NCBI GenBank assembly: GCA_945877115.1
Contig: CAMCQR010000023.1
Span: 1 to 34,241, forward strand
Direction of reading: 5' to 3'
DNA: 34,241 nucleotides
Source of the DNA: Synechococcus sp. UW140
GTDB taxonomy: Bacteria; Cyanobacteriota; Cyanobacteriia; PCC-6307; Cyanobiaceae
A program made the translations under genes and the position numbers. Shown here piece after piece: positions 8,576-16,843 of this stretch. The notes below the pieces were generated by a model. That model saw nothing but the letters and a program-made list of their open reading frames with translations, made no database searches and had not been told where the DNA came from. The first letter of the stretch is position 1; the number at the start of each line of letters is the position of its first letter.

Positions 8576-10012
8576 TCACGCTGTTTGGCTGGCCGGGGGG
8601 CCGTCGCTCCGCCAGGGGGCCATGGCGATGAGGGTCTCGGTTTGGGAGCGGGGCCTGCTGCTCACCTGGTTCCGAAAGTGGGTCACTACGGCATCTTGCT
8701 GATGGGGGGCTAGAAAAGCTGAATCCAGCAGGTAATACTCCGCGGCGCAGCCATAGGTTGTCGCCAGGCGGAAGAAATGTTCTGCTCCCGCTTTGTCACC
8801 CAGGTTCAGGGTCGCCAGGGCCCACAGGCTGGCCAGGCCCAATTGCCTCGGTTCGAGGCGGTGCGCTTCCCCCACCAGGGATCGGGCCTGGGTCTTCTGC
8901 CCCGCCAGCGCCTGCACAGTGGCGGCAATGGCGTGCAGGCTGCCGAAAGGCTTGTTCAGAATGTCGGAAGCGGACAAGCAGGAGAGTGCTGCTTCGGCGT
9001 TGCCCTGGCTGGCCAGGATCAGGGCCTCGGATAACTGGTTGAGGGGCAGGGAATAGGCCGGATTGATTGTTTGCCGCTGTCGCTTCAGGGCAACCAGAGC
9101 TTCCTGAAACTGGCCCAGATGGGCATGGGCCAGGGCCGCCAGCAGCCAGCCATAGGGACGCTCCGGGTCCAATCCCGTCTCCAGCAACTGCAGAGCCAGC
9201 CGGGATTCGCCAAGGCCCAGCAGCATCCTTGCCCAGGTTCGCTGGCCAGGGCCTGGTTCCTGGGCGATCGGTTGGTGGGTGCGGAAGGACTGTTCGGCCT
9301 CATGGGGCCGACGGTGCAGTTGCAGCATCGTTTCGGCCTGCAGGGCCTGCAGTTCAACCGTCATGGTTTGTTGGGCTTGGGCTTGATCAATCAGGGCTTC
9401 AATCTGTTCGGACAGGCTGGTGGGATCGTCGCCGCCGCAGGCTCGCCGCAGCAACAGCGTGTCTGTCAGAGCCACCAGGGCGGGAGTGAACCGGGGCTGT
9501 TCTTTTAAACAGCGGCGCAACAAGGATTCTGAATGGGAGAGCTGGTTGGGATCCTGTTGCCGCAAGGCCAGGAGGGCGTCGAGGTAATCGTCTTGGGCCA
9601 GGGCTGCTGGCAAGAGAGTGGGGCTTGGGCTGCCAGGGGACGCGCTGGGGGGGTCGAGATCCCGAACGGAAGCCTCAAGGATGTAGCCGGTGCCGTAAAC
9701 GGTGCGGATCAACTGGCTGCCAAGGGGCCCCTGGGCAAACACCTGCCGGAGGCTGTGGACCGCGCGCGCCAGGCTGACTTCGCTGACGAATTCATGGCCC
9801 CAGACTTCGCGCATCAACTGCTCCTTGCTCAGCAAGGTGCGGTTATGGCGTACGAAACATTGCAGGAGGCGTCTCTGCAAGGGGCTCAGCGAAACCAGGC
9901 TTTCCCCCAGCATGAGCATGCCGTCTTCCGACAAGGTGTAGGGCCCCAAGCGCCAACCGTTGCCACTCGATGGTTGGGAAATCTGCTGGGTTGGATCGAG
10001 CGACGTCGGCAT
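8576..10012 (-). CDS. Winged-helix (OmpR/CadC-type) transcriptional regulator with TPR-like C-terminus
   Basis: This 478-residue protein opens with an OmpR/PhoB-type DNA-binding winged helix at about residues 19-112. It shows LSPLQRRLLQCFVRH, the recognition-helix region SEVSLARAVHSLRQVF and the wing LIRTVYGTGYIL. There is no receiver domain in front. A Pro/Ser linker follows, then about 300 residues of amphipathic helix pairs resembling tetratricopeptide repeats (for example GWLLAALAHAHLGQFQEALVALKRQ). This CadC/HilA-like arrangement usually means regulation by protein contacts or an unknown ligand rather than phosphorylation. No transmembrane segment is evident. It sits directly upstream of the sulfatase, a plausible target, and its own upstream region has a direct repeat that could be an operator. 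Targets are inferred. Confidence 0.88.
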   Translation of the reverse strand: MPTSLDPTQQISQPSSGNGWRLGPYTLSEDGMLMLGESLVSLSPLQRRLLQCFVRHNRTLLSKEQLMREVWGHEFVSEVSLARAVHSLRQVFAQGPLGSQLIRTVYGTGYILEASVRDLDPPSASPGSPSPTLLPAALAQDDYLDALLALRQQDPNQLSHSESLLRRCLKEQPRFTPALVALTDTLLLRRACGGDDPTSLSEQIEALIDQAQAQQTMTVELQALQAETMLQLHRRPHEAEQSFRTHQPIAQEPGPGQRTWARMLLGLGESRLALQLLETGLDPERPYGWLLAALAHAHLGQFQEALVALKRQRQTINPAYSLPLNQLSEALILASQGNAEAALSCLSASDILNKPFGSLHAIAATVQALAGQKTQARSLVGEAHRLEPRQLGLASLWALATLNLGDKAGAEHFFRLATTYGCAAEYYLLDSAFLAPHQQDAVVTHFRNQVSSRPRSQTETLIAMAPWRSDGPPASQTA

Positions 10013-10204
10013 GTTGTGTTAAGAAATTGCCATGAACTCCTGATTCAGCAAGACTGGAGCAGGGATTCCGATGTAACTAATGTAACCATACTGACATTTT
10101 GCAAGAACAAGATCCACTTTACGCAATGTTCTCCAAATTTTTGTGCCTATTTGCGCAGAATCTCAAAACCATCGCCCTCCCCCGGTCTTTCTCGTCGGCT
10201 CCCC
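10013..10204. other. Intergenic region upstream of the winged-helix regulator
   Basis: This 192-bp AT-richer gap lies between the end of the DUF202 gene and the start of the regulator. It should hold the promoter of the regulator on the minus strand. The only clear structure is a 7-bp direct repeat described separately. I see no small gene or stable hairpin. Confidence 0.5.
10071..10086 (-). promoter_or_regulatory. Direct repeat, candidate operator of the winged-helix regulator
   Basis: ATGTAAC occurs at 10071-10077 and again at 10080-10086, a 9-bp period, about 60-75 bp upstream of the regulator start codon. OmpR-type winged helices commonly bind tandem direct repeats with near-helical spacing, so autoregulation is a reasonable inference. 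The motif copies are perfect but short. Confidence 0.35.
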
Positions 10205-10585
10205 TCAGTTCAGGGCTCCCCAGATGAGCATGAGCAGGGAGGTGATGCCGATGGCCATCAGGGCCAGGGCGGTGCCGGTGGCGATGGAGGTCTGGCGCGC
10301 ATAGGTGAAGTCGTCCCGGATCAGCCGGGCCAGGTTGCGCCGGTGTTGCCGCGTGGCGGCCGCCATGGCCACGATGCCGGTGAGGATGAAGGCCATGGCC
10401 ACCAGCCGCACGTTCAGGTCGGCGTGGCCGCCGGCGCCGAGGCGGGTGCGGTTGATTGCGCCGACAATCTTGTCGAGGCCGAAGCCAAAGCTGATCAGCG
10501 CCAGGCAGGTGCGGATCCAGGCCATCAAGGTGCGCTCCTCGGCCGCCCGGTTGCGCTCTTTGGCCAGTTCGTTGGTGAGATTCAT
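10205..10585 (-). CDS. DUF202 (YidH-like) small integral membrane protein
   Basis: This 126-residue protein has the DUF202 signature at its N-terminus (LAKERNRAAEERTLMAWIRT, then CLALISFGFGLDKIVGAI). Three predicted membrane helices lie at about residues 27-45, 60-77 and 102-122. The family has no firmly established biochemical function. The start is the ATG at 10585, which overlaps the stop codon of the preceding FGE gene as ATGA, indicating translational coupling. Longer frames upstream only run through the FGE gene. The tight coupling suggests a functional partnership with FGE or with its sulfatase, but this is inference. Confidence 0.88.
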   Translation of the reverse strand: MNLTNELAKERNRAAEERTLMAWIRTCLALISFGFGLDKIVGAINRTRLGAGGHADLNVRLVAMAFILTGIVAMAAATRQHRRNLARLIRDDFTYARQTSIATGTALALMAIGITSLLMLIWGALN

Positions 10586-11547
10586 GGCGTTGGTCTGGAG
10601 ATCACGCAGCGAAAACCCATGTGGCAGGTGCTTGTATCCACCCCCTGGGCCATGCGGGCGGCGGGACGGTAGCGCCGGCAATAGCTTGGGGCACAGAGAA
10701 AGGATCCCCCCTTGACGACCTTGCGGGGGATGCGAATGGCACCCAGGTCGCTGGAGATACTGCGCTCCTTGGCGCTGGCGCTGGCGGCGCAACAGCTGGA
10801 CTCCAGCCGGGCTCCATGGTCGAGGTACCAATCCTGCGTCCACTCCCAGACATTGCCGATCGTGTCCACCAGTCCATAGCCATTGGCGGGATAGCTGCCC
10901 ACGGGCGAGGTGCGCTCCCAACCATCCAGTTGGCTGTTGTTATAGGGAAAGTCGCCCTGGAACGTATTGGCCAGCATCCTTCCACCGGGATGGAGTTCGT
11001 CGCCCCAGGCATAGTCTTTGTCTTCCAGGCCGCCACGGGCCGCCCATTCCCACTCCGCTTCGGTGGGCAGGCGTTTGCCAGCCCATTGGGCATAGGCCTC
11101 TGCGTCCTCGTAGGCGACATGCACCACCGGATGGTGGTCCCGACCCTTGATGGAGCTGCCTGGACCCTCAGGATGGCGCCAATCGGCTCCTGCCACGTAG
11201 TTCCACCAGTTGTAGTGATTGCCCAGGTCCACCGACGCCGCTGGAGCAGCAAACACAATTGAGGCTGGGGCCAGAAGCTCGGGCCGAGCCCCCGGATACT
11301 GGGAGGCGTCGGCGGGCCGTTCGGCCAGGGTGCGGTGACCGCTGGCTTTGATGAATTTCAGGAACTGGGCATTGGTGATCGGGGCCCGATCCATCCACAC
11401 CCCCCCCACCTCCAGTCGGTGCTGGGGCGCCTCCTCGGGGTAGTGGTTGTTCGAGCCCATCAACAGGAACCCCCCTGGAATCCAGACCATGTCCCTGGCG
11501 GGAGGCCGGCCCGGGGGCCTGCGCTCCCCTGATGCGATTAATGACAT
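10582..11547 (-). CDS. Formylglycine-generating enzyme (SUMF1-type), sulfatase-activating
   Basis: This 321-residue protein has the FGE-sulfatase (SUMF1/EgtB/PvdO) fold. Visible features are MVWIPGGFLLMGS, the RLPTEAEWEWAARGG motif (residues 159-173), GLVDTIGNVWEWTQDW and the C-terminal KGGSFLCAPSYCRRYRPAAR. The last motif carries Cys285 and Cys290, matching the two copper-binding active-site cysteines of characterised FGEs, so this is likely a true FGE rather than an EgtB or PvdO paralogue. It would oxidise Cys55 of the nearby sulfatase to formylglycine using O2. No signal peptide is visible, consistent with the apparently cytosolic sulfatase. It overlaps the upstream secreted-protein gene by 10 bp and the downstream DUF202 gene by ATGA, so the three form an operon. 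Confidence 0.93.
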   Translation of the reverse strand: MSLIASGERRPPGRPPARDMVWIPGGFLLMGSNNHYPEEAPQHRLEVGGVWMDRAPITNAQFLKFIKASGHRTLAERPADASQYPGARPELLAPASIVFAAPAASVDLGNHYNWWNYVAGADWRHPEGPGSSIKGRDHHPVVHVAYEDAEAYAQWAGKRLPTEAEWEWAARGGLEDKDYAWGDELHPGGRMLANTFQGDFPYNNSQLDGWERTSPVGSYPANGYGLVDTIGNVWEWTQDWYLDHGARLESSCCAASASAKERSISSDLGAIRIPRKVVKGGSFLCAPSYCRRYRPAARMAQGVDTSTCHMGFRCVISRPTP

Positions 11548-12110
11548 CCCTGCACGGAGACCCGGTAGCTGAAGCCCAGGGAACCCGGGTCACTGCTGGC
11601 ACCCACCTTGAAGTTCATCTCCTTGGCCTGCTTGCCAGGCACGGCCTGAAAGGGCCCAAACATGCGACCGGAGCCGATGGGGGGATTCATGGTTTCGTTG
11701 ATGACCTTCAGGGAGGAGCCATCGCTGAATTTCATAAATCCTTCTACGGGATACTTGGCCTTGGTATCAGAAGAATTGGCGGTGAAGAAGAACTTGAAAG
11801 ACTTGAAGGGATGATCCTGATCCACCAGAAAGTCGGTGTTCCAATTCGGTTTTCCCAACAACTTGCCGGCTCCCACGGACTTGGCCACCACGGGGTTGGT
11901 TCCATCGCCACCGATCGGTTTGAGGAACATACATTTTTCGGCGGCCAAAGCTGGGGAGACGCCGGTGGCCGAGAGCAGCAGGGCCGCGGTGATCAGGGCT
12001 GAGGTTCGCTGGAAGGCCATGGCAGAAAGGGAGAGAGACATCATGGTTGGCATCGAATTCAGCAGGGAGGTCATTTGCAGCGGTGAAGTCGATTTTTGCA
12101 TTATTTGCAT
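11538..12110 (-). CDS. Secreted protein of unknown function, first gene of the FGE operon
   Basis: From the ATG at 12110, preceded by GGGGAA, this is 190 residues. The frame remains open to 12380, but that extension runs into the divergent phosphatase gene and looks non-coding. A hydrophobic segment (ALITAALLLSATGVSPALA) with an Ala-x-Ala site predicts export. If translation starts at the ATG at 12020, it would be a conventional signal peptide. The mature part begins AEKCMFLKPIGG and ends VQGCH, giving one cysteine at each end that may form a disulfide. I recognise no family. Its stop lies inside the FGE start region (10-bp overlap), so it is co-transcribed with FGE and DUF202. Its role, such as substrate binding, is unknown. 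Confidence 0.7.
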   Translation of the reverse strand: MQIMQKSTSPLQMTSLLNSMPTMMSLSLSAMAFQRTSALITAALLLSATGVSPALAAEKCMFLKPIGGDGTNPVVAKSVGAGKLLGKPNWNTDFLVDQDHPFKSFKFFFTANSSDTKAKYPVEGFMKFSDGSSLKVINETMNPPIGSGRMFGPFQAVPGKQAKEMNFKVGASSDPGSLGFSYRVSVQGCH

Positions 12111-12246
12111 GGTTCCCCGTTGGTGATCCCCCTGACCTGATCGACAATTCAAGGCTAGCCAGCCATGAATCGGCAATCCCGGCCGCCGATCCCACTCCCC
12201 GAACTCGTCCACCGCTGCTACCTTTCGGATCCATTGCGGCAGCTCA

Positions 12247-13692
12247 TTGAGTGGACCGCCGCCCGCCCCCCCATCCCCTGCCTCCGAGCCGTCGGTCCCG
12301 GCTGTCCCCGAGCGGGGATTGACGTCATCGTTGTCCTTGCGCCAGTTGCTCGACAGCCTCAGCAGCGAACAACGACGCAATCAGGAGTTGTTGGCTTCCC
12401 TCGCGTTTGCCCTGCGCAGCTTCACCAACCTGCAGCGCTTTCTTGAGCTTGTGCCCCTGGCCGCCTCGCGGCTGGTGCAGGCCGAAGGCAGCCTGCTGGT
12501 GGTCTTCCATGACGATGGCAGGTTATGGCGCGACCATCTCAAGGCCACGGCCGGCGATCGTTGCGGCGAGGTGCTGCGGCAGATCGCCGCCCTCCCCGAT
12601 GGTCCGTTTCAGGACCAGGCAGGTGGGGACGCCGTGGTGGTGATGCTGGATTCCCTGGTGCGTCGCCTGTTGGGTTCGGCCCAGGTGATGGCCACCTCCA
12701 TCGGGGCGCGCAATCGCCAGTCGGGACGGTTATATGTGTTCAGTGGTCGGCGGGGCTACTGCTGGAGCGAGGTGTATCGCCGCCACCTCCAGCTCGTGGC
12801 CGATCTCACCGGGGTGGCCCTGGAGAACGAGATTCTCCAGGAGGACAGGCGCCGCCACGAACGCCTGGATCGACAGCTGAGTATCGGCGCCGAGATCCAG
12901 GCCCAGTTGCTGCCGGACCGCTGCCCCGTCATCGAGGGCATTGATCTGGCGGCCCGTTGTCGACCCGCTTTTCAGGTGGGTGGCGATTACTACGACTTCA
13001 TCCCGGCCCGACCCGAGTCCACCGGGCGCCAGCGGGAGCGCGAATGTTGGGCTCTGGTGATGGGGGATGTGATGGGCAAGGGGGTGCCGGCAGGCTTGCT
13101 GATGACGTTGTTGAGGGGGATGTTGCGGGCGGAGGTGAGTCGGGGTCTGGCCCCGGATCGCATCCTTCATGACCTGAATCGACTGGCTCAGGACGATCTG
13201 GCCCATTCCCACCGCTTCGTCAGCCTCTTTTATTCCGATTACGACCCGCCCAGCCGCCGGTTGCGCTATGCCAATGCCGCCCATAATCCACCCCTGCTCT
13301 GGCGTCGTCAGACAGCCCAGGTGGAACGACTGGATGCACCGGGAATGTTGATCGGGCTGCAGAGTGAGACCAGCTACGGCTGCGGCCAGACCCGCCTCGA
13401 ACCCGGCGACGTCGTTCTTTATTACACCGATGGTGTCACTGAGGCCACGGGCTTCAGTGGGGGTCGGTTTGATGAGGATCGGCTGGTGAAGGCCTTTCAG
13501 GTGAGCTGTGGCCGTGGCAGTGGTGCCCAAGAAATTCTCGACCAACTGTTCGGCCGCTTGGATCGGTTTGTGGGTGCCGATCGCGCCCTCGATGACGATG
13601 CCTCGATCGTCGTCTTCAAACTGCGGGAGGAGGTGATCCTGCCTTCCCTGCCGGGGCCTGACGCCGAGCCCCTGCGACGGGTGCCAAGCTGA
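12247..13692 (+). CDS. PP2C-type (SpoIIE/RsbU-like) serine phosphatase with N-terminal GAF-like region
   Basis: 481 residues from the TTG at 12247. Another TTG at 12319, after GAGCGGGGA, is an equally good start. A GAF-like region at about residues 45-200 ([24 protein letters not shown]...) precedes a linker helix. The phosphatase domain begins at about residue 210 ([16 protein letters not shown]). Metal-binding motifs are complete: GGDYYDF (245-251), MGDVMGKG (272-279), [11 protein letters not shown] (392-402) and DDDASIVVF (449-457). RsbU-like phosphatases dephosphorylate anti-anti-sigma proteins or regulate other Ser/Thr phosphoproteins; no partner is in the window. Only 19 bp separate it from argH, so the two are probably co-transcribed. 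Confidence 0.9.
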   Translation: MSGPPPAPPSPASEPSVPAVPERGLTSSLSLRQLLDSLSSEQRRNQELLASLAFALRSFTNLQRFLELVPLAASRLVQAEGSLLVVFHDDGRLWRDHLKATAGDRCGEVLRQIAALPDGPFQDQAGGDAVVVMLDSLVRRLLGSAQVMATSIGARNRQSGRLYVFSGRRGYCWSEVYRRHLQLVADLTGVALENEILQEDRRRHERLDRQLSIGAEIQAQLLPDRCPVIEGIDLAARCRPAFQVGGDYYDFIPARPESTGRQRERECWALVMGDVMGKGVPAGLLMTLLRGMLRAEVSRGLAPDRILHDLNRLAQDDLAHSHRFVSLFYSDYDPPSRRLRYANAAHNPPLLWRRQTAQVERLDAPGMLIGLQSETSYGCGQTRLEPGDVVLYYTDGVTEATGFSGGRFDEDRLVKAFQVSCGRGSGAQEILDQLFGRLDRFVGADRALDDDASIVVFKLREEVILPSLPGPDAEPLRRVPS

Positions 13693-13711
13693 ACCACCCC
13701 TAAGCCTTGCC

Positions 13712-15154
13712 ATGGCGGCCGACGCTTCGATCCGTTCCCAGGCCTCCGGTGTGACGGGTGGCACGGCGGCCGGCTGGAGCGACCGCTTTGAGCAGGGACT
13801 CCATCCCGCCATCGAGCGGTTCAATGCCTCGATTGGCTTTGACATCGCCCTGCTCCAGGAGGACCTGGACGGCTCCATCGCCCATGCCCGCATGCTTGGC
13901 ACGACTGGGGTAATCACCTCGGAGGAGGCCAGCCGCCTCATCCAGGGCCTGGAGGCCATCCGGGCCGAGGCGGCCGCCGGAGACTTCCGACCCGGCCTGG
14001 AGGCCGAGGACGTCCACTTCGCCGTGGAACGGCGCCTGATCGACCATCTGGGGGACCTCGGTAAGAAGTTGCATACGGGCCGCAGCCGCAATGATCAGGT
14101 GGGCACCGATGTGCGTCTCTGGCTGCGGCGCCGCAGTGACGACCTGGACCAGTCCTTGGTGCGCCTGCAGCGTGCCTTGCTAGCCCAGGCCGAGGCCCAT
14201 GCCGACACCCTCATTCCCGGTTACACGCATCTGCAGCGGGCCCAGCCCGTCTGCCTGGCCCACCATCTGCTCGCCTATGTGGAGATGGCCGAGCGGGATC
14301 GCCAAAGGCTGGCGGATGGTCGCCGTCGCATCAATATCTGTCCCCTGGGGGCCGCCGCCCTGGCCGGTACCCCGGTGCCGATTGATCGCCGCGCCACCGC
14401 GGCCGAGCTGGGTTTTGAGGCGATCTACGCCAACAGTCTCGATGCCGTCAGCGATCGGGATTTCGCGGTGGAATTCATGGCCGCCGCCAGCTTGGTGATG
14501 GTGCACCTCAGCCGTCTCAGTGAGGAGGTGATCCTCTGGGCCAGCGAGGAGTTCGGCTTCGTCAGCCTCACCGATCGCTGCGCCACTGGAAGCAGTCTGA
14601 TGCCCCAGAAAAAAAATCCCGATGTGCCCGAACTGGTGCGGGGTAAGAGCGGCCGGGTCTTCGGCCACCTGATGGGGCTGCTGACCATGATCAAGGGTCT
14701 GCCCCTGGCCTACAACAAGGATTTTCAGGAAGACAAGGAGGCTCTTTTCGATGGCGTCCACACCACACTGGCCAGCTTGGAGGCGATGGCGATCCTGATG
14801 GAGGAGGGTTTGGAGTTCCGGCCGGCGCGGCTGGAGGCGGCGGTGGCAGCCGATTTCTCCAACGCCACGGACGTGGCGGATTACCTGGCCGCCCGCGGGG
14901 TTCCTTTTCGGCAGGCCTATCAGTTGGTGGGTGCACTGGTGAAGACCTGTCTTGCCGAGGGAGTCCTGCTGCGGGACCTTCCCCTGGAGCGCTGGCAGGC
15001 CCTCCATCCGGCTTTTGAGGACGACATCCATGCCTCCCTCGAACCTAGGCGGGTGGTCGCGGCCCGCCGCAGTGAGGGGGGCACCGGTTTTGCCTTGGTG
15101 CGAGGCCAGCTGGACCTCTGGCGCCGTCGCCTGGCTGGAGAGACTGCAAGCTAG
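13712..15154 (+). CDS. argH: Argininosuccinate lyase
   Basis: This 480-residue protein has full family length. It catalyses the last step of arginine synthesis, splitting argininosuccinate into arginine and fumarate. Motifs seen are HTGRSRNDQ (121-129), [10 protein letters not shown] (171-180), [11 protein letters not shown] (241-251) and the superfamily signature [12 protein letters not shown] (293-304) containing the catalytic serine loop. The N-terminus is slightly extended with an Ala/Gly-rich 25-residue lead before [20 protein letters not shown]. The ATG at 13712 follows the phosphatase stop by 19 bp. No other arginine genes are nearby. Confidence 0.97.
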   Translation: MAADASIRSQASGVTGGTAAGWSDRFEQGLHPAIERFNASIGFDIALLQEDLDGSIAHARMLGTTGVITSEEASRLIQGLEAIRAEAAAGDFRPGLEAEDVHFAVERRLIDHLGDLGKKLHTGRSRNDQVGTDVRLWLRRRSDDLDQSLVRLQRALLAQAEAHADTLIPGYTHLQRAQPVCLAHHLLAYVEMAERDRQRLADGRRRINICPLGAAALAGTPVPIDRRATAAELGFEAIYANSLDAVSDRDFAVEFMAAASLVMVHLSRLSEEVILWASEEFGFVSLTDRCATGSSLMPQKKNPDVPELVRGKSGRVFGHLMGLLTMIKGLPLAYNKDFQEDKEALFDGVHTTLASLEAMAILMEEGLEFRPARLEAAVAADFSNATDVADYLAARGVPFRQAYQLVGALVKTCLAEGVLLRDLPLERWQALHPAFEDDIHASLEPRRVVAARRSEGGTGFALVRGQLDLWRRRLAGETAS

Positions 15155-15181
15155 GCGCAGGTTCTGCTGATTCCAACAAGG

Positions 15182-15198
15182 ACAGGAGTCCTTCCTGT
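15182..15198 (+). ncRNA. Small hairpin in the argH-rbp spacer, possible leader element
   Basis: ACAGGA (15182-15187) can pair with TCCTGT (15193-15198) around a 5-nt loop. It lies between the argH stop and the GGAGG ribosome site of the leader ORF, and no T-tract follows, so it is not a normal intrinsic terminator. A temperature-sensitive or protein-binding 5' leader structure is possible because rbp genes are often cold-regulated, but this is inference. Confidence 0.35.
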
Positions 15199-15211
15199 TC
15201 GGAGGATTAAC

Positions 15212-15277
15212 GTGGATGAGTTGTTGGCCTTGGCGCCACTTCGATTTCCGCGTTGGTCCCCTCTGGTTCTTCCGTGA
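15212..15277 (+). CDS. 21-codon leader ORF coupled to the RNA-binding protein gene
   Basis: A strong Shine-Dalgarno GGAGG (15201-15205) lies 6 nt upstream of a GTG at 15212, which opens a short frame starting MDELLALAPLR and ending LVLP-stop. The TGA at 15275-15277 overlaps the GTG start (15274-15276) of the RNA-binding protein as GTGA. The RRM gene itself has no Shine-Dalgarno just upstream (pyrimidine-rich CTGGTTCTTCC), so its translation plausibly depends on ribosomes terminating on this leader. The peptide has no recognised family. Whether it acts only as a ribosome loader or as a sensor of translation is unknown. Confidence 0.55.
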   Translation: MDELLALAPLRFPRWSPLVLP

Positions 15278-15777
15278 GCATTTTCGTAGGCAATCTCCCC
15301 TTCCGCGCTGAGCAGGAGGACATCACTGAACTTTTCGCCCCCTTTGGCGAGGTCGTGACCTGCTCCCTTCCCCTCGAGCGGGAAACTGGACGCAAGCGGG
15401 GCTTCGCGTTTGTTGAAATGGCCGATCCCGAGGGCGAGAACCGCGCCATTGAGGCTCTCCAAGGAGCCGAGTTGATGGGACGGCCTTTGCGTATCAACAA
15501 GGCTGAACCCCGGCCCGCTGGCGGCGGTGGGGGTGGGGGCGGTCCCCGCCGCGGTGGCTATGGCGGTGGGGGCGGCTATGGCGGCGGCGGTGGTTACGGA
15601 GGCGCCGGTTACGGAGGCGGCGGTTCTGGCCGTGGCGCTGACTCTGGGGTTGAGCGTGGTTCCGGCGCCCGTGGCTGGGAGGACCGCAGCCACGGCGGAG
15701 CCGGAGACAGCTTCGACTCCGGGCGTGCCCGTCGTCGCCGCACTGGCGGCGGAGATTATCCCAGCGCCGAAGGCTGA
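15274..15777 (+). CDS. RRM RNA-binding protein with glycine-rich tail (Rbp family)
   Basis: 167 residues from the GTG at 15274. It starts SIFVGNLPF, the usual cyanobacterial Rbp N-terminus; an in-frame TTG at 15253 would add only seven unlikely residues. One RRM covers residues 1-80, with RNP2 IFVGNL (3-8) and RNP1 KRGFAFVEM (41-49). The tail from about residue 84 is made of GYGGGG and RGG-like repeats, then a basic Arg patch (RARRRRTGGG). Such proteins bind mRNA and are typically induced by cold or involved in mRNA localisation in cyanobacteria. The start overlaps the leader ORF stop. The gene is convergent with dus, with 13 bp between the stops. Confidence 0.92.
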   Translation: MSIFVGNLPFRAEQEDITELFAPFGEVVTCSLPLERETGRKRGFAFVEMADPEGENRAIEALQGAELMGRPLRINKAEPRPAGGGGGGGGPRRGGYGGGGGYGGGGGYGGAGYGGGGSGRGADSGVERGSGARGWEDRSHGGAGDSFDSGRARRRRTGGGDYPSAEG

Positions 15778-15785
15778 AGAACCCT

Positions 15786-15801
15786 GGGGGCTAGAGCCCC
15801 C
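15786..15801. terminator. Hairpin between convergent rbp and dus genes
   Basis: GGGGGC (15786-15791) and GCCCCC (15796-15801) form a perfect 6-bp stem around TAGA. It lies immediately after the rbp stop and includes the dus stop codon. Neither side has a strong T-tract, so it may act as a weak bidirectional terminator or 3'-end stabiliser. Confidence 0.5.
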
Positions 15802-16843
15802 GATCCTCCAGTTGTTGGGCGGCCGCGATTAACACTTCGGGTCCGGCATCTCGCCGGCAGGCCTCTTGGGTGATGGAGTTTCGCCAGTGGCGTGCTCCTC
15901 CGACCCCCTGTACCAGGTGTACCAGGTGGCGGGCGATGGGCCACAGGCGTCCTCCCCTTGAGCACCATGCTTCGGCATGGGGCACCAGGCCCCTGAGGAC
16001 CGATGCGGCGCTAGCTTCCGATCCAGTTTGGCCGAACAGGACCCGGTCCACCGCCTTCCAACGCAGCGGATGGCCGTAGGCGGCTCGACCCACCATGACC
16101 CCGTCCATGCCCACGGATCCATCGTCGGGTTTGGAGCACCGGGTCCCGGCCAGCATCAATTCGCAATCTTCCAGGGTTTCAAGGCCCCCATTGAGCTCGA
16201 TCAGCAGGCCTGGCCTGGCTTGTTTGAGCTGCTGCACCAGGTCCCAGCGCAGGGGGGGCACGGTTCGGTTTTGGTGGGGGTCCAGCCCCTTGAGCCAGGC
16301 CTTGCGGGCATGGACGCTGAAGCGGCTGGCGCCGCCGCTGGCCACCATGTCCACAAAGTGGACCAGTTCGGCGAAGGAATCACGGGCGTCGATGCCGATG
16401 CGGTGCTTCACCGTGACGGGCAGGCCGCTGGCCTGGACCATGGCCGCCACGCAGTCGGCGACCCGTTCGGGTTCGGCCATCAGGCAGGCCCCAAATCGCC
16501 CTTGAACCACCTTGGCACTGGGACAACCCACGTTCAGGTTGACCTCGTCATAGCCCCACTCGGCTGCCAGAGCGGCGGTTTGCGCCAGAATTTGCGGGTC
16601 GTCCCCCCCCAGCTGCAGGGATAGGGGCCGCTCGATTGGATCACAGCCCAGCAGCCGTTCCAGGCGCCGCTGCCGTTCGCTGCCATCGGTACTGGCATCC
16701 AGAAGAATGTGATGGATGGCCCTGGCCACCACCATTTCGCTATACAGCAAGGCATGGCGGCTGATTTGGCGCATCAGCACTCGGAAATGCCGATCCGTGC
16801 AGTCGAGCATCGGCGCCACACTGAACCGGTAAGCCTGTTCCAT
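15791..16843 (-). CDS. tRNA-dihydrouridine synthase (DusA-like)
   Basis: 350 residues from the ATG at 16843; ATG 16852 would add three residues. Dus enzymes use FMN and NADPH to reduce specific uridines in the tRNA D-loop. Motifs are RFSVAPMLDCTDRHFR (N-terminal FMN barrel start), LQLGGDDPQ, NLNVGCPSAKVVQGRFGACLM with catalytic Cys107, VKHRIGID, FSVHARKAWLKGL (residue His for substrate) and GVMVGRAAYGHP. The sequence resembles DusA more than DusB or DusC. The frame is open upstream to 17017 but that part is antisense to the divergent FAD gene. The start codon shares a CATG with the ATG of that gene, so no intergenic space exists. Any promoter must lie inside the opposite coding region. Confidence 0.92.
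   Translation of the reverse strand: MEQAYRFSVAPMLDCTDRHFRVLMRQISRHALLYSEMVVARAIHHILLDASTDGSERQRRLERLLGCDPIERPLSLQLGGDDPQILAQTAALAAEWGYDEVNLNVGCPSAKVVQGRFGACLMAEPERVADCVAAMVQASGLPVTVKHRIGIDARDSFAELVHFVDMVASGGASRFSVHARKAWLKGLDPHQNRTVPPLRWDLVQQLKQARPGLLIELNGGLETLEDCELMLAGTRCSKPDDGSVGMDGVMVGRAAYGHPLRWKAVDRVLFGQTGSEASAASVLRGLVPHAEAWCSRGGRLWPIARHLVHLVQGVGGARHWRNSITQEACRRDAGPEVLIAAAQQLEDRGL

Noticed and set aside
9533-10672. Plus-strand frame spanning the regulator, the intergenic gap and DUF202
   Set aside because: Crosses three better supported minus-strand features and lacks any family resemblance.
15527-15650. Tandem DNA repeat or minisatellite
   Set aside because: The repeats simply encode the GYGGGG/RGG tail of the RNA-binding protein and are expected for this family.
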